A stretch of 64,000 bases of DNA from Clostridiales bacterium (GTDB taxonomy: Bacteria > Bacillota > Clostridia > Christensenellales > Borkfalkiaceae). Positions 17,641 to 26,723 of this stretch are shown one piece after another; the first letter of the stretch is position 1; each line of letters starts with the position of its first letter. The stretch lies in the NCBI GenBank assembly GCA_015055725.1, contig SVHO01000002.1, positions 44,603 to 108,602 of the forward strand, in the 5' to 3' direction. The position numbers and the translations under genes were made by a program. Under the pieces are notes generated by a model, which did no database searches, had not been told where the DNA came from, and saw only the letters and a list, made by a program, of their open reading frames with translations.

Positions 17641-18009
17641 TTATAACACTTCGGGCGCGAGAGAGATAATACGCATATAGTCTTTATCCCTTAATTCTCT
17701 TGCTATCGGTCCAAAAATACGAGTACCTTTGGGTTGTTTTTGAGCGTCGATAATAACTGCAGCATTTTCGTCAAAACGAACGTAAGTTCCGTCGTTTCTT
17801 CTTACACCGCTAGTTGACCTAACGATAACTGCCTTTACTACGTCACCTTTTTTAACTGCACCACCTGGGGTTGCCGTTTTAACACTTGCAACGATAACGT
17901 CACCAATGTTTCCGGTTCTTCTGAATGACCCGCCAAGTACTCTGATGCACATCAATTCTTTTGCGCCGGAGTTGTCCGCCGCTTTTAATCTAGATTGTGG
18001 TTGTATCAT
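17641..18009 (-). CDS. rplN: 50S ribosomal protein L14
   Basis: A 122-aa protein of the 30S-50S interface. It starts [20 protein letters not shown] and ends in [20 protein letters not shown], both highly conserved. It is 11 bases from rpsQ. Confidence 0.98.
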   Translation of the reverse strand: MIQPQSRLKAADNSGAKELMCIRVLGGSFRRTGNIGDVIVASVKTATPGGAVKKGDVVKAVIVRSTSGVRRNDGTYVRFDENAAVIIDAQKQPKGTRIFGPIARELRDKDYMRIISLAPEVL

Positions 18010-18020
18010 AGCGCGCCTCC

Positions 18021-18275
18021 TTACTTCGCCTTTTCGATGATTTCAACTACGCGCCAGTTCTTGTCTTTTGACAATTTTCTGGTTTCGGCAATAAGAACTT
18101 TATCGCCAACGCCGCAGGTGTTTAATTCATCGTGTGCTTTGAATTTATGAGTTTTCTTAATAGTTTTCTTATACAAGGGGTGTTTAGCCCTTTCTTCGAT
18201 GGCAACAACAACGGTTTTGTCCATCTTATCGGAAACAACTATACCGACTCTTTCTTTTCTTAAATTTCTTTCCAT
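18021..18275 (-). CDS. rpsQ: 30S ribosomal protein S17
   Basis: 16S rRNA-binding OB-fold protein, 84 aa. The core [20 protein letters not shown] and the loop [19 protein letters not shown] match the family. It lies between rpmC and rplN. Confidence 0.97.
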   Translation of the reverse strand: MERNLRKERVGIVVSDKMDKTVVVAIEERAKHPLYKKTIKKTHKFKAHDELNTCGVGDKVLIAETRKLSKDKNWRVVEIIEKAK

Positions 18276-18286
18276 ATTCTCTACTC

Positions 18287-18487
18287 CTACGCCTTAGCCT
18301 TGAGTTCTCTTTCTCTCAAAATGGTCTTAATTTTAGCAATATCTTTTTTGCATGTTTTGAGAGATGCGGGATTTTCTAATTGACCTATTGCGTGACGGAA
18401 ACGAAGGTTAAACAACTCTTCAGAGAGTTCTTTAAGCTTAGTATTTAATTCGTCTACCGTTAATTCGTGAAGTTCTTTCGTTTTCAT
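18287..18487 (-). CDS. rpmC: 50S ribosomal protein L29
   Basis: Short two-helix protein at the peptide exit (66 aa), beginning [20 protein letters not shown] with the conserved [18 protein letters not shown]. Its ATG overlaps the rplP stop by one base (TAATG), giving tight coupling. Confidence 0.96.
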   Translation of the reverse strand: MKTKELHELTVDELNTKLKELSEELFNLRFRHAIGQLENPASLKTCKKDIAKIKTILRERELKAKA

Positions 18488-18933
18488 TAACCTTCACCGC
18501 CTTCTTCTTTAATTTCTTCAGCTACAACTTCTCTCTTGATGAATTTGGTCTTCACAGGAAGTTTGTGTCCAGCAAGACGCATAGCTTCTTTTGCGATATC
18601 TTCTGGAACACCTGCCATTTCGAACAATACTCTGCCCGGTTTAACAACTGCTACCCAGAATTCTACAGAACCTTTACCGCTACCCATACGGCTATCAGCA
18701 GGTTTCTTAGTCACAGGTTTGTGGGGGAATATGTCAATCCATACCTTACCACCACGTTTAATAAATCTTGTCATTGCGATACGCGCTGCTTCGATTTGGT
18801 TAGATTTAATCCAACCTGGTTCCATAGCAACTAAACCGTATTCGCCGTATGCTATCTTATTACCTTTGGTGCATTTACCGGTCATTCTACCGCGATGCAC
18901 TCTTCTTCTTTTTACTCTCTTAGGCATTAACAT
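18487..18933 (-). CDS. rplP: 50S ribosomal protein L16
   Basis: Large-subunit protein at the A site, 148 aa. It starts [19 protein letters not shown] and has [20 protein letters not shown]. The C-terminal tail is longer and more acidic than usual ([14 protein letters not shown]). It is two bases from rpsC. Confidence 0.97.
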   Translation of the reverse strand: MLMPKRVKRRRVHRGRMTGKCTKGNKIAYGEYGLVAMEPGWIKSNQIEAARIAMTRFIKRGGKVWIDIFPHKPVTKKPADSRMGSGKGSVEFWVAVVKPGRVLFEMAGVPEDIAKEAMRLAGHKLPVKTKFIKREVVAEEIKEEGGEG

Positions 18934-18935
18934 AA

Positions 18936-19601
18936 TTAAGCTTCGCCTCCTTCACTTTTCTTCTTGGGAGCGCCGATAACTTCGCCTTTATATATCCAGC
19001 ATTTAATACCGATAACACCAAAGGTCGTGTGCGCTTCCGCAAAGCCGTATTCAATGTCTGCTCTCAAGGTTTGAAGGGGAATTGAACCTTCGTGATAACT
19101 TTCGCTACGTGCAATTTCAGCGCCGTCAAGACGACCGCTAACCATTACCTTAATACCCTTGATACCACTTCTCATTGATCTACCGATAGCTTGTTTCATC
19201 GCTCTTCTGAAAGATACACGTTTTTCGAGTTGTGCTGCGATGCCTTCTGCTACGAGTTGTGCGTCTGCATCAGCTTTTTTAACTTCAGAAATATTGATAG
19301 AAATTTGTTTGCCTGCGCAAATTTTTGCTACCGTTTTCTTAATTACTTCGATTTCGCTACCTTGCTTACCGATAAGAACACCAGGGCGTGCAGTATAAAT
19401 CGTGATAGTAATCTTAGTTGCTGCTTTTTCAATGGCAATCTTAGAAATTGCAGCTTGATAGTATTTTTTCTTTAATACTTTGCGGATTTCATTGTCTTCT
19501 TTAACGTTGAAAGCAAAATCTTTCTTTTCAACAAACCATTGAGAATCCCAATCTTTGATAATTCCGACTCTTAAACCGTGCGGATTAACTTTTTGTCCCA
19601 T
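18936..19601 (-). CDS. rpsC: 30S ribosomal protein S3
   Basis: Head protein at the mRNA entry tunnel, 221 aa. The KH domain shows [20 protein letters not shown], and the C-terminal domain [20 protein letters not shown]. It starts [20 protein letters not shown]. It follows rplV. Confidence 0.98.
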   Translation of the reverse strand: MGQKVNPHGLRVGIIKDWDSQWFVEKKDFAFNVKEDNEIRKVLKKKYYQAAISKIAIEKAATKITITIYTARPGVLIGKQGSEIEVIKKTVAKICAGKQISINISEVKKADADAQLVAEGIAAQLEKRVSFRRAMKQAIGRSMRSGIKGIKVMVSGRLDGAEIARSESYHEGSIPLQTLRADIEYGFAEAHTTFGVIGIKCWIYKGEVIGAPKKKSEGGEA

Positions 19602-19611
19602 ACTGCTCCTC

Positions 19612-19998
19612 CTATGCCTTTGCGTCCAAAATCACGGTGATGTGACTGGTACGTTTCAAAATTCTAAACGCTCTGCCTTGCGCTCTGGGCATTACCCTTT
19701 TAAGCGTAGGGCCTTGGTCAGCATAGCATTCTGCTACGAACAAGTTATCCTTGTTCATACCGAGGTTGTTTTCAGCGTTAGCAGCAGCTGACATCAAAAC
19801 CTTTTTAATGGGTTCTGAAGACGACTTAGGAGTATTTTCCAAAATCGCAACTGCTTGAACGTAGCTCTTACCTCTGATAATATCGAGCACCGCTCTAACC
19901 TTATAGGGCGATATTCTAACGTGTTTAGCGATTGCCATGGGGCGTCTGTCTTTATTTTCCGCGATTCTTGCGGTTTTTTCTCTCATATTCTTAGCCAT
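19612..19998 (-). CDS. rplV: 50S ribosomal protein L22
   Basis: Exit-tunnel protein, 128 aa from ATG 19998 ([16 protein letters not shown]), preceded by AGGAGG. The 26 upstream codons in the track overlap rpsS. The family core [18 protein letters not shown] and the tunnel hairpin [18 protein letters not shown] are present. Confidence 0.96.
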   Translation of the reverse strand: MAKNMREKTARIAENKDRRPMAIAKHVRISPYKVRAVLDIIRGKSYVQAVAILENTPKSSSEPIKKVLMSAAANAENNLGMNKDNLFVAECYADQGPTLKRVMPRAQGRAFRILKRTSHITVILDAKA

Positions 19999-20008
19999 TT
20001 TACGCCTC

Positions 20009-20290
20009 CTATCTGCCACCAGTAGATTTTTCGCTACCTGCGTGTCCTTTAAAGGTTCTGGTTGGAGCAAATTCACCGAGTTTGCAACCTACCATATCTT
20101 CAGTCACGTACACAGGCACGTGTTTTCTGCCATCATATACCGCGATTGTGTGCCCAACGAATTGGGGGAATATCGTGGATGAACGTGACCAAGTTTTTAA
20201 AACTTTCTTTTCGTTCTTTTCATTTAATTCTTCTACTCTTTTCAAGAGTTTAGGTTCTACATAAGGACCTTTCTTAACACTTCTACTCAT
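20009..20290 (-). CDS. rpsS: 30S ribosomal protein S19
   Basis: Head protein that contacts S13, 93 aa. It starts [20 protein letters not shown], with the conserved [20 protein letters not shown] and [12 protein letters not shown]. Confidence 0.97.
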   Translation of the reverse strand: MSRSVKKGPYVEPKLLKRVEELNEKNEKKVLKTWSRSSTIFPQFVGHTIAVYDGRKHVPVYVTEDMVGCKLGEFAPTRTFKGHAGSEKSTGGR

Positions 20291-20300
20291 GTCGTTCTCC

Positions 20301-21128
20301 TTAATTTATCCTAGTAATGATAAGTTTATTGGAAGCCTTCTTATGCTTTCTGGTCTTATAACCGAGAGCAGGTTTACCCCAAGGAGTAACAGGCCCTGGC
20401 ATACCGACTGGTGACTTACCTTCACCACCACCGTGGGGGTGGTCACACGGGTTCATAACAACACCGCGAACTGAAGGACGGATACCAAGATATCTCGTCT
20501 TGCCGGCTTTACCAATTCTAATGATTTCGTGTTCTAAGTTGCCAACCTGACCGATAGTAGCTTTGCAAGTTGCAAGGATATATCTCATTTCACCACTTGG
20601 CATTTTCAAAGTCACGTACTTTTCATCTCTTGCCATGATTTGAGCGCTCATACCTGCTGCTCTTGCGATTTGTCCACCTTTACCAGGTTGCATTTCAATG
20701 TTGTGAACCATCGTACCAACGGGGATATCTTTAAGTGCAAGCGCATTACCTGCTTTGATATCTGCGGTAGGACCGCTCATAACTTTATCGCCAACCTTTA
20801 AGCCTACGGGAGCAAGGATATAAGTTTTTGCGCCGTCAGCATAGTAAAGAAGTGCGATGTTTGCGCTACGGTTAGGGTCGTATTCAATGCTCTTAACCGT
20901 TGCAGGAATACCGTCTTTCATTCTCTTGAAGTCGATGATACGATATTTTCTTCTGTTTCCGCCACCGATATGACGAACGGTAATTTTACCTTGGGCGTTT
21001 CTACCGCCACTCTTTCTCTGATCTTCGAGAAGGGATTTTTCAGGTTTTTTAGCCGTAATTTCGTCGAACGCGCTAACCGTCATAAAACGGCGAGCCGACG
21101 AAGTCGGTTTATATCTCTTTATAGCCAT
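20301..21128 (-). CDS. rplB: 50S ribosomal protein L2
   Basis: Peptidyl-transferase-centre protein, 275 aa. It contains [20 protein letters not shown], the C-terminal histidine-glycine motif [16 protein letters not shown] and [14 protein letters not shown]. Standard position between rplW and rpsS. Confidence 0.98.
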   Translation of the reverse strand: MAIKRYKPTSSARRFMTVSAFDEITAKKPEKSLLEDQRKSGGRNAQGKITVRHIGGGNRRKYRIIDFKRMKDGIPATVKSIEYDPNRSANIALLYYADGAKTYILAPVGLKVGDKVMSGPTADIKAGNALALKDIPVGTMVHNIEMQPGKGGQIARAAGMSAQIMARDEKYVTLKMPSGEMRYILATCKATIGQVGNLEHEIIRIGKAGKTRYLGIRPSVRGVVMNPCDHPHGGGEGKSPVGMPGPVTPWGKPALGYKTRKHKKASNKLIITRIN

Positions 21129-21151
21129 TTTTTAGTTCCTCCTAGATTTGA

Positions 21152-21442
21152 TTAGGACAACGAATCGAAGAATTCGATTGACTTGCTATCCTTTTTAAGT
21201 TGAACGATGGCTTTCTTGTAGTCGGGAGTATAACCCTCGTATCTGCCCTGTCTTTTCAACTTACCGCTAACAATTGCAGTGTTTACCTTTTCAACGCTTA
21301 CGCCGAAAATTTCTTCGATAGCGAGTTTGATTTGGGTTTTGTTCGCGTCTTTAGCAACAACGAAACTGTACTTCTTATCTTTTATACCAGCATAACTCTT
21401 TTCTGAGAGAAGCGGTTTAATTATAATATCATGCGCAGCCAT
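21152..21442 (-). CDS. rplW: 50S ribosomal protein L23
   Basis: Exit-site protein and docking point for trigger factor and SRP, 96 aa. It begins MAAHDIIIKPLLSEKSYAGI and has the ANKTQIKLAIEEIFGVSVEK core. Start and rplD stop overlap by one base (TAATG). Trigger factor and SRP RNA are also encoded in this window. Confidence 0.96.
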   Translation of the reverse strand: MAAHDIIIKPLLSEKSYAGIKDKKYSFVVAKDANKTQIKLAIEEIFGVSVEKVNTAIVSGKLKRQGRYEGYTPDYKKAIVQLKKDSKSIEFFDSLS

Positions 21443-22068
21443 TATTCTCCGTAAACCTCCTCGATTTGTTGTACGGCTTGTTTGGAAATAACGATTTTTG
21501 CATTTTTAACAACGTCGTAAGTGTTGATTTGATTTGCAGGGATAGTTGAAATCTTTTTGATGTTCGCACTTGCCCTTAAAACCGCTTCATCACTGTTATC
21601 CATTACTAAAAGAACGGTTTTTTCCAAATTGAACGCCTTTAAGAAACTTGCCATTTCTTTGGTCTTGGGAGCCGAAACTTTAATTTCGTCAACGAAGATA
21701 ACTTCGTCGTCCCTAATTTTTTGTGAAAGTGCAGATAAAAGAGCAACTTTTTTCGCTTTACTGTTCATTTTCTTAGAGAAGTCTCTTGACTTAGGAGCGA
21801 AAACTACGCCACCTTTTATCCATTGAGGACTTCTAATAGAACCTTGACGTGCTCTACCCGTACCTTTTTGTCTCCAAGGTTTAGCACCACCGCCACGAAC
21901 TTCGCTACGAGTGAGAGTGCTCTTGGTACCTTGTCTTTCGTTTGCTAATCTCTGAACAACAGCTTGATGAATAACCGATTCGTTATATTCGGCATTAAAC
22001 AAAGCGTCGTTTAATTCGATAGTGCCAACTTCGTTAGCCTTCATATCATATAATTTAACACTAGGCAT
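21442..22068 (-). CDS. rplD: 50S ribosomal protein L4
   Basis: Exit-tunnel protein, 208 aa; in enterics also the repressor of the S10 operon. The extended loop RSEVRGGGAKPWRQKGTGRA is intact and the C-terminal domain ends IEEVYGE. Whether it acts on the leader upstream of rpsJ here is unknown. Confidence 0.97.
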   Translation of the reverse strand: MPSVKLYDMKANEVGTIELNDALFNAEYNESVIHQAVVQRLANERQGTKSTLTRSEVRGGGAKPWRQKGTGRARQGSIRSPQWIKGGVVFAPKSRDFSKKMNSKAKKVALLSALSQKIRDDEVIFVDEIKVSAPKTKEMASFLKAFNLEKTVLLVMDNSDEAVLRASANIKKISTIPANQINTYDVVKNAKIVISKQAVQQIEEVYGE

Positions 22069-22079
22069 AATCTTTCTCC

Positions 22080-22712
22080 TTACGCTTTAACGCTGTTTCT
22101 CAAAGTCACGATGCTTTTAACTGCACCGGGAACTGCACCTTTTACAAGGATTGCATTTCTTTCTTTGTCGACTTTTACAATTTCAAGATTCAATATGGTC
22201 ACGTTTTCGTTACCCCATTGACCTGACATCTTTTTGCCCTTGAATACCCTTGATGGATTGCTGATTGCACCCATAGAACCAACTTCTCTGTGTACAGGAC
22301 CAACACCGTGGGTTTCTTTTAATCTGTGATGATTCCATCTTTTGATAACGCCGGTAAATCCGTGACCTTTTGAAACGCCCGAAACGTCTACTTTGTCACC
22401 TGCTTGGAACACGTCACAAGTGATAACTGAACCAACCGTCATCGCGTCTGCACCGTCAAGTTTGAATTCTTTCAAAACTTTTTGTGCGGGTACGCCAATT
22501 TTCTTAAACAAACCAGCTTGTGGTTTATTCAAATGTTTTTCGTCAGTTTCGTCAAAACCGAGTTTAACTGCCGAATAACCGTCTCTTTCCAAAGTTTTAA
22601 CCTGAACAACGGGACAAGGACCTGCCTCGATAACCGTCACCGGAATAACTTTGCCGTCTGCAGAAAATAACTGAGTCATTCCTAACTTTCTGCCAATGAT
22701 TGCTTTATTCAT
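22080..22712 (-). CDS. rplC: 50S ribosomal protein L3
   Basis: Assembly-initiator protein, 210 aa. It starts MNKAIIGRKLGMTQLFSADG, and carries VSGVSKGHGFTGVIKRWNHH and GSMGAISNPSRVFKGKKMSG. It follows rpsJ. Confidence 0.97.
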   Translation of the reverse strand: MNKAIIGRKLGMTQLFSADGKVIPVTVIEAGPCPVVQVKTLERDGYSAVKLGFDETDEKHLNKPQAGLFKKIGVPAQKVLKEFKLDGADAMTVGSVITCDVFQAGDKVDVSGVSKGHGFTGVIKRWNHHRLKETHGVGPVHREVGSMGAISNPSRVFKGKKMSGQWGNENVTILNLEIVKVDKERNAILVKGAVPGAVKSIVTLRNSVKA

Positions 22713-22755
22713 AGATAAAGTTCACCTCCGATATATTATATATAATGTTTATAAA

Positions 22756-23055
22756 TTACAACTTAATTTTGATGTCTACGCCTGCGGGCAAATGAATGCT
22801 GTCAAGAAGTTTTACGTTGGGCGAATAGATATCGATAAGTCTTTTGTGAGTTCTAATTTCGAATTGTTCGCGTGAATCCTTATATTTATGGGGCGAACGA
22901 AGAATCGTCACGATTTCCTTTTCGGTGGGTAGTGGAATAGGTCCACTAATCTTTGCGCCAGACTTCTTCATAGTTTCAACTATTTTAGACGCTGCTTGGT
23001 CAAGCATTTCCGTGTCGTAAGACATAAGCTTAATCCTAATTTTTTGACTTGCCAT
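22756..23055 (-). CDS. rpsJ: 30S ribosomal protein S10
   Basis: First gene of the operon; 99 aa head protein and, as NusE, a transcription antitermination factor. The core [40 protein letters not shown] and [15 protein letters not shown] are conserved. The start follows AAGGAGAAAAC. It lies behind a ~250-nt leader with its own terminator-like hairpin. Confidence 0.98.
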   Translation of the reverse strand: MASQKIRIKLMSYDTEMLDQAASKIVETMKKSGAKISGPIPLPTEKEIVTILRSPHKYKDSREQFEIRTHKRLIDIYSPNVKLLDSIHLPAGVDIKIKL

Positions 23056-23304
23056 TTTGTTTTCTCCTTTTTTTCTAACCTAACTTTTATTAACTGTGTG
23101 CGCTGTAAACTTTGCCGTGTGTGTCAATTTTTCTTAATAAAAAAATCATTCGCCGATACTTAAATTTTCTAAGTCGCTGCGAATGACTTTACTAATTCAT
23201 ATTGAAGTTAGTCGCAGAGGTCTAGCCCCCACACTTGTCAACGGAAATTATCTATCGCTAGGCACGATTTAAGTAACTTCCCGTATCATCCCAGTTTACA
23301 CAGC
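23056..23304 (-). ncRNA. S10 operon leader with attenuator
   Basis: About 250 nt from a perfect promoter to rpsJ, with no ORF. It contains an intrinsic terminator (TCATTCGC/GCGAATGA around CGA-CTTA pairs, then TTTTTTTATT, 23186-23136). Just upstream, GCGACTAACTTC can pair with GAATTAGTAAAGTCATTCGC, which takes up the 5' arm of that terminator. The two folds exclude each other. Later in the leader come GC-rich repeats and a second TTGACA. What triggers the switch (for example L4 or a growth signal) cannot be told. Confidence 0.55.
23136..23186 (-). terminator. Attenuator terminator in the S10 leader
   Basis: On the minus strand an 8-bp stem TCATTCGC/GCGAATGA with further inner pairing is followed by TTTTTTTATT, about 80 nt before rpsJ. 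Confidence 0.75.
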
Positions 23305-23310
23305 CTATAT

Positions 23311-23339
23311 ATTATATAAAACGTTTTTAATATTGTCAA
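23311..23339 (-). promoter_or_regulatory. Consensus promoter of the S10 operon
   Basis: On the minus strand TTGACA (23339-23334), a 17-bp spacer and TATAAT (23316-23311): a perfect sigma-A promoter, in keeping with the high demand for ribosomal proteins. Confidence 0.9.
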
Positions 23340-23387
23340 ACATTTTATAGGCATTTTTAAAATTTTTTTTCTTTTTTTGTAATATTG

Positions 23388-23426
23388 AAAATAGTCGGCA
23401 ATTTACTGGGTTTTCCGACTATTTTT
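23388..23426. terminator. Terminator after clpX
   Basis: Stem AAATAGTCGG/CCGACTATTT directly after the clpX stop on the minus strand. The tail is moderately T-rich, with a better T run in the reverse direction. Confidence 0.65.
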
Positions 23427-23432
23427 TGCTTT

Positions 23433-24662
23433 TTATGCTATTTGTTTTTTGATAAGCGTTGGTTTTGATTGCCCTGAAACCACGTTTTCATCAATAACAA
23501 CTTTTTCAATATTTTCCTCAGAAGGCAAATCGTACATAGTGTCAATCATAAGATTTTCTAAGATTGTACGAAGCCCCCTTGCCCCTGTTTTAAGTTCGAT
23601 TGCTTTTTTTGCAACAGCTGAAACAGCTCCGTCGGTTATTTCAAGTTCAACGTTATCAAGACCGATTAAGCGTTTATATTGTTTAACGAGCGCGTTTTTG
23701 GGTGCAGTCAAAATATTTACTAGTGCTTTTTCATCAAGTGCGTGAAGCCCAACCGTAATCGGAATTCGTCCAACGAATTCAGGAATAAGCCCATACTTAA
23801 TCAAATCTTGTGGTTGAACGTCACGAATAACGCTTGCGCCTTTTTCTTGCTTAGTTTCAACGTTTGCGGTAAATCCCAAAGAATTTGTACCTTTTCTCTT
23901 GGCAATAATATCTTCAAGGCCAACGAAAGCACCGCCACAAACAAATAGGATATTCGTAGTGTCTATTTTAATGCATTCTTGTTGGGGGTGTTTTCTTCCA
24001 CCTTGCGGGGGAACGTTAGCAACAGTACCTTCAATAATTTTTAAAAGCGCTTGTTGAACGCCTTCACCCGAAACGTCACGCGTGATAGAAACGTTTTCGC
24101 CCTTTCTTGCAATTTTATCAATTTCGTCAATATATATAATACCGCGTTGAGCCTTTTCAATATCAAAATCTGCATTTTGAATAAGTTTAAGCAAAATATT
24201 CTCAACGTCTTCACCAACGTATCCTGCTTCAGTAAGCGTAGTTGCGTCGGCAACGGCAAAAGGCACGTCTAATATCTTTGCAAGCGTTCTCGCAAGCAAA
24301 GTTTTTCCGCTACCCGTTGGCCCTAACACCAAAATATTGCTTTTATCAAGTTCAACTTCCCCTTCTATTTTAGGCGCGCTTATTCTTTTATAGTGATTGT
24401 AAACCGCAACGGATAAAACTTTTTTAGCTTCATCTTGCCCAACTATATATTCATCAAGTTTACTTTTGATTTCGGCAGGTTTTAAAAGATGAATTTCAGC
24501 CTTTGCATCCACTTTAGAATTATCTTCTTTCAAAACGTCTCTACAAATTTCAATACACTCGTTGCAAATAAATATTCCGTTAGGCCCTGCAATTAAGCGG
24601 TTAACAAGTTCCTTTGGCTTTCCGCAAAAGGAACAAAATAATTGTTCGTTATTATCTTTCAT
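23433..24662 (-). CDS. clpX: ATP-dependent Clp protease ATP-binding subunit ClpX
   Basis: Hexameric AAA+ unfoldase that feeds proteins, including ssrA-tagged ones, into ClpP. From ATG 24662 ([16 protein letters not shown]) it is 409 aa, with GGGAG upstream; the longer track start overlaps clpP. The N-terminal zinc domain has CSFC and CNECIEIC, Walker A is GPTGSGKT, Walker [11 protein letters not shown], and the pore loop region [13 protein letters not shown] is present. It lies 13 bases after clpP. Confidence 0.97.
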   Translation of the reverse strand: MKDNNEQLFCSFCGKPKELVNRLIAGPNGIFICNECIEICRDVLKEDNSKVDAKAEIHLLKPAEIKSKLDEYIVGQDEAKKVLSVAVYNHYKRISAPKIEGEVELDKSNILVLGPTGSGKTLLARTLAKILDVPFAVADATTLTEAGYVGEDVENILLKLIQNADFDIEKAQRGIIYIDEIDKIARKGENVSITRDVSGEGVQQALLKIIEGTVANVPPQGGRKHPQQECIKIDTTNILFVCGGAFVGLEDIIAKRKGTNSLGFTANVETKQEKGASVIRDVQPQDLIKYGLIPEFVGRIPITVGLHALDEKALVNILTAPKNALVKQYKRLIGLDNVELEITDGAVSAVAKKAIELKTGARGLRTILENLMIDTMYDLPSEENIEKVVIDENVVSGQSKPTLIKKQIA

Positions 24663-24675
24663 ATTTCTCCCAAGT

Positions 24676-25272
24676 TTACGGACGTTTAGCGATAACCGCG
24701 TCAATCAACCCGTATTCTTTTGCATCTTCTGCCGATAAATAATTATCTCTATCGGTATCCTTTTCAACAACGTCGTACGCTTTTCCACTATTCATTGCAA
24801 GAATAGTGTTTAATTTATGTTTGGTTTTAATAATATGGTCGGCTTGGATTTTGATATCGCTTGCTTGACCTTGCGCCCCGCCCAAAGGTTGATGAATCAT
24901 AATTTCACTATTTGGAAGAGCGTATCTTTTGCCTTTTGCCCCACTTGATAAAAGGAATGCTCCCATGCTTGCAGCAAGACCGATACAAATAGTGCTAACG
25001 TCACATTTAATATAATTCATAGTGTCGTAAATAGCCATACCTGCAGTCACGCTTCCACCAGGGCTGTTTATATAAAGGCTTATATCTTTATTCGGGTCTT
25101 TGCTTTCAAGGAAAATAAGTTGCGCAACCACGGCGTCAGCAACGGCGTCGTTTATTTCGCCCGTTAAAAAGATAACCCTATCTTCTAAGAGCCTTGAATA
25201 AATATCATAACTTCTTTCCCCTTTACCCGTATTATCAATAACGTAAGGCACAACGGTATTCTTAATTTCCAT
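24676..25272 (-). CDS. clpP: ATP-dependent Clp protease proteolytic subunit
   Basis: Serine protease barrel, 198 aa from ATG 25272 ([16 protein letters not shown]). The catalytic triad is visible: Ser102 in GLAASMGAF, His127 in MIHQPLGG and Asp176 in DRDNYLSA. The first 14 codons of the track ORF lie in the upstream hairpin region and are not used. Order tig-clpP-clpX is the usual one. Confidence 0.97.
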   Translation of the reverse strand: MEIKNTVVPYVIDNTGKGERSYDIYSRLLEDRVIFLTGEINDAVADAVVAQLIFLESKDPNKDISLYINSPGGSVTAGMAIYDTMNYIKCDVSTICIGLAASMGAFLLSSGAKGKRYALPNSEIMIHQPLGGAQGQASDIKIQADHIIKTKHKLNTILAMNSGKAYDVVEKDTDRDNYLSAEDAKEYGLIDAVIAKRP

Positions 25273-25299
25273 AATAAATCTCCGTAAATATCTTTTTAG

Positions 25300-25345
25300 T
25301 TTGCAATACCGCACGGCGTTATGCTCTGTGCGGTATTCTTTTGTT
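25300..25345. other. Strong hairpin between tig and clpP
   Basis: A 10-bp stem AATACCGCAC/GTGCGGTATT lies in the spacer. The T run (CTTTTGTTTTT) is on the plus strand only, so on the tig-clpP message it is not a terminator and may instead protect or partition the transcript. Confidence 0.55.
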
Positions 25346-25346
25346 T

Positions 25347-26633
25347 TTACTCTATTTCGTTTGATGCTTTTAAGAAATCAAAGAACTTCTTAATAACGAT
25401 TTCGTTTTTAATATAATCAAGTTGACGTGCTTGCATGTTCTTTTTAAGGTCTGGCGCTTCTTTGCCTTGAGCCTTAGCCATTTCAGCAACTCTTGCTTCA
25501 ACGTCTTCATCAGTTGCAGTTATTTCTTCGCGTTCGATAATTCCTTCGATAACGAGTTGCGACTTAACGAGTTCGGTTGCTTGTTCGGTATAACCCTTTC
25601 TAAAGTCTTCCATACTCTTGTCTATATACTTTAAGTAGTCGGCAAGTTTAAGTCCTTGATAAGAAAGGCGATATTCCATTTCTTGAACCATACGGTCAAT
25701 TTGATTTTCAATAAGCGCATCTGGAATAACAACGTCAGAAGTTTCGGTTATCTTTTTAACGATTTCGTCTTCTAATTCACGTTCTGCCCTATCAGCGTTT
25801 TGCTTTTCAAGTCTTTCTTTGGTTTCTTTTTTGTAAGTTTCTAAACTTTCTGCACCAACGGCGTCTTTAATAAATTCGTCGTTAAGTTCAGGAAGTTCTT
25901 TTTTCTTAATTTCGTGAAGTTTAATTGCAAACACAGCGTCTTTGCCCTTAAGGTCTTCTGCATGATATTCTTCAGGGAATTTTACGTTGATGTCTTTTTC
26001 ATCACCGATATTCATGCCTATAACTTGTTCTTCAAAACCAGGGATAAAGGTTTTGCTACCGATAACTAAGTTTTGTTTTTCAGCCGTGCCACCTTCAAAC
26101 TTAACACCGTCAACACTACCAGAATAATCGATAACAACAGAGTCACCGTCGGCAACAGCCCTATCAGTCACGTCTACCATGCGAGAATTGCGTTCTTGTA
26201 AACGTTTCAATTCTTCTTCAACGTCTTCATCTTTTACATTATACTCGTTTTTCTTAAACTTTATACCCTTATAAGCGCCGAAAACAACTTCGGGTTTAAC
26301 GGGAACGATTGCAATCATAGTGATACCCTTTGCGCTGATATCTTTAATATCAAGTTCGGGCGAAGCAACTGCTTCGATTGAAGTTTCCTTTTCTAAAACT
26401 TCGGTGTAATATTTAGGGAACGCTTGGTTGATTGCTTCTTCATAGAAAACACCTTCACCATAAGCGGTTTCAATAACTTTTTGTGGAACTTTGCCCTTTC
26501 TAAAACCAGGCATAGAATATCTACCCTTAGTCTTTTCATAAGCGAGAGCAATTGCTTCTTTCCATTCGCTTGCAGTAAGGGTGATTTCAACTTTTACCGT
26601 GCTTTTTTCGGCTTTTTCAAACGTATACTTCAT
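25347..26633 (-). CDS. tig: Trigger factor
   Basis: Ribosome-bound chaperone and peptidyl-prolyl isomerase, 428 aa. The ribosome-binding tail contains [12 protein letters not shown] near residues 42-53 (family signature GFRxGKxP). The FKBP-like domain reads [20 protein letters not shown], and a long helical C-terminal domain follows. It docks on L23, also encoded here. It heads a tig-clpP-clpX cluster behind its own promoter. Confidence 0.96.
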   Translation of the reverse strand: MKYTFEKAEKSTVKVEITLTASEWKEAIALAYEKTKGRYSMPGFRKGKVPQKVIETAYGEGVFYEEAINQAFPKYYTEVLEKETSIEAVASPELDIKDISAKGITMIAIVPVKPEVVFGAYKGIKFKKNEYNVKDEDVEEELKRLQERNSRMVDVTDRAVADGDSVVIDYSGSVDGVKFEGGTAEKQNLVIGSKTFIPGFEEQVIGMNIGDEKDINVKFPEEYHAEDLKGKDAVFAIKLHEIKKKELPELNDEFIKDAVGAESLETYKKETKERLEKQNADRAERELEDEIVKKITETSDVVIPDALIENQIDRMVQEMEYRLSYQGLKLADYLKYIDKSMEDFRKGYTEQATELVKSQLVIEGIIEREEITATDEDVEARVAEMAKAQGKEAPDLKKNMQARQLDYIKNEIVIKKFFDFLKASNEIE

Positions 26634-26677
26634 AATGAACTCCTAACATTTAAATACTTTAATTCAAAATCTTTATA

Positions 26678-26706
26678 ATTTTATCATAACGGAAAATAAA
26701 AGGCAA
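26678..26706 (-). promoter_or_regulatory. Likely promoter of tig
   Basis: On the minus strand TTGCCT (26706-26701), a 17-bp spacer and TAAAAT (26683-26678), about 40 nt before the tig start. Confidence 0.5.
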
Positions 26707-26723
26707 GGTTTTTTTAGCCGTTT

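Noticed and set aside
18536-18979. 147-aa plus-strand ORF opposite rplP
   Set aside because: It is a shadow of a universal ribosomal protein gene.
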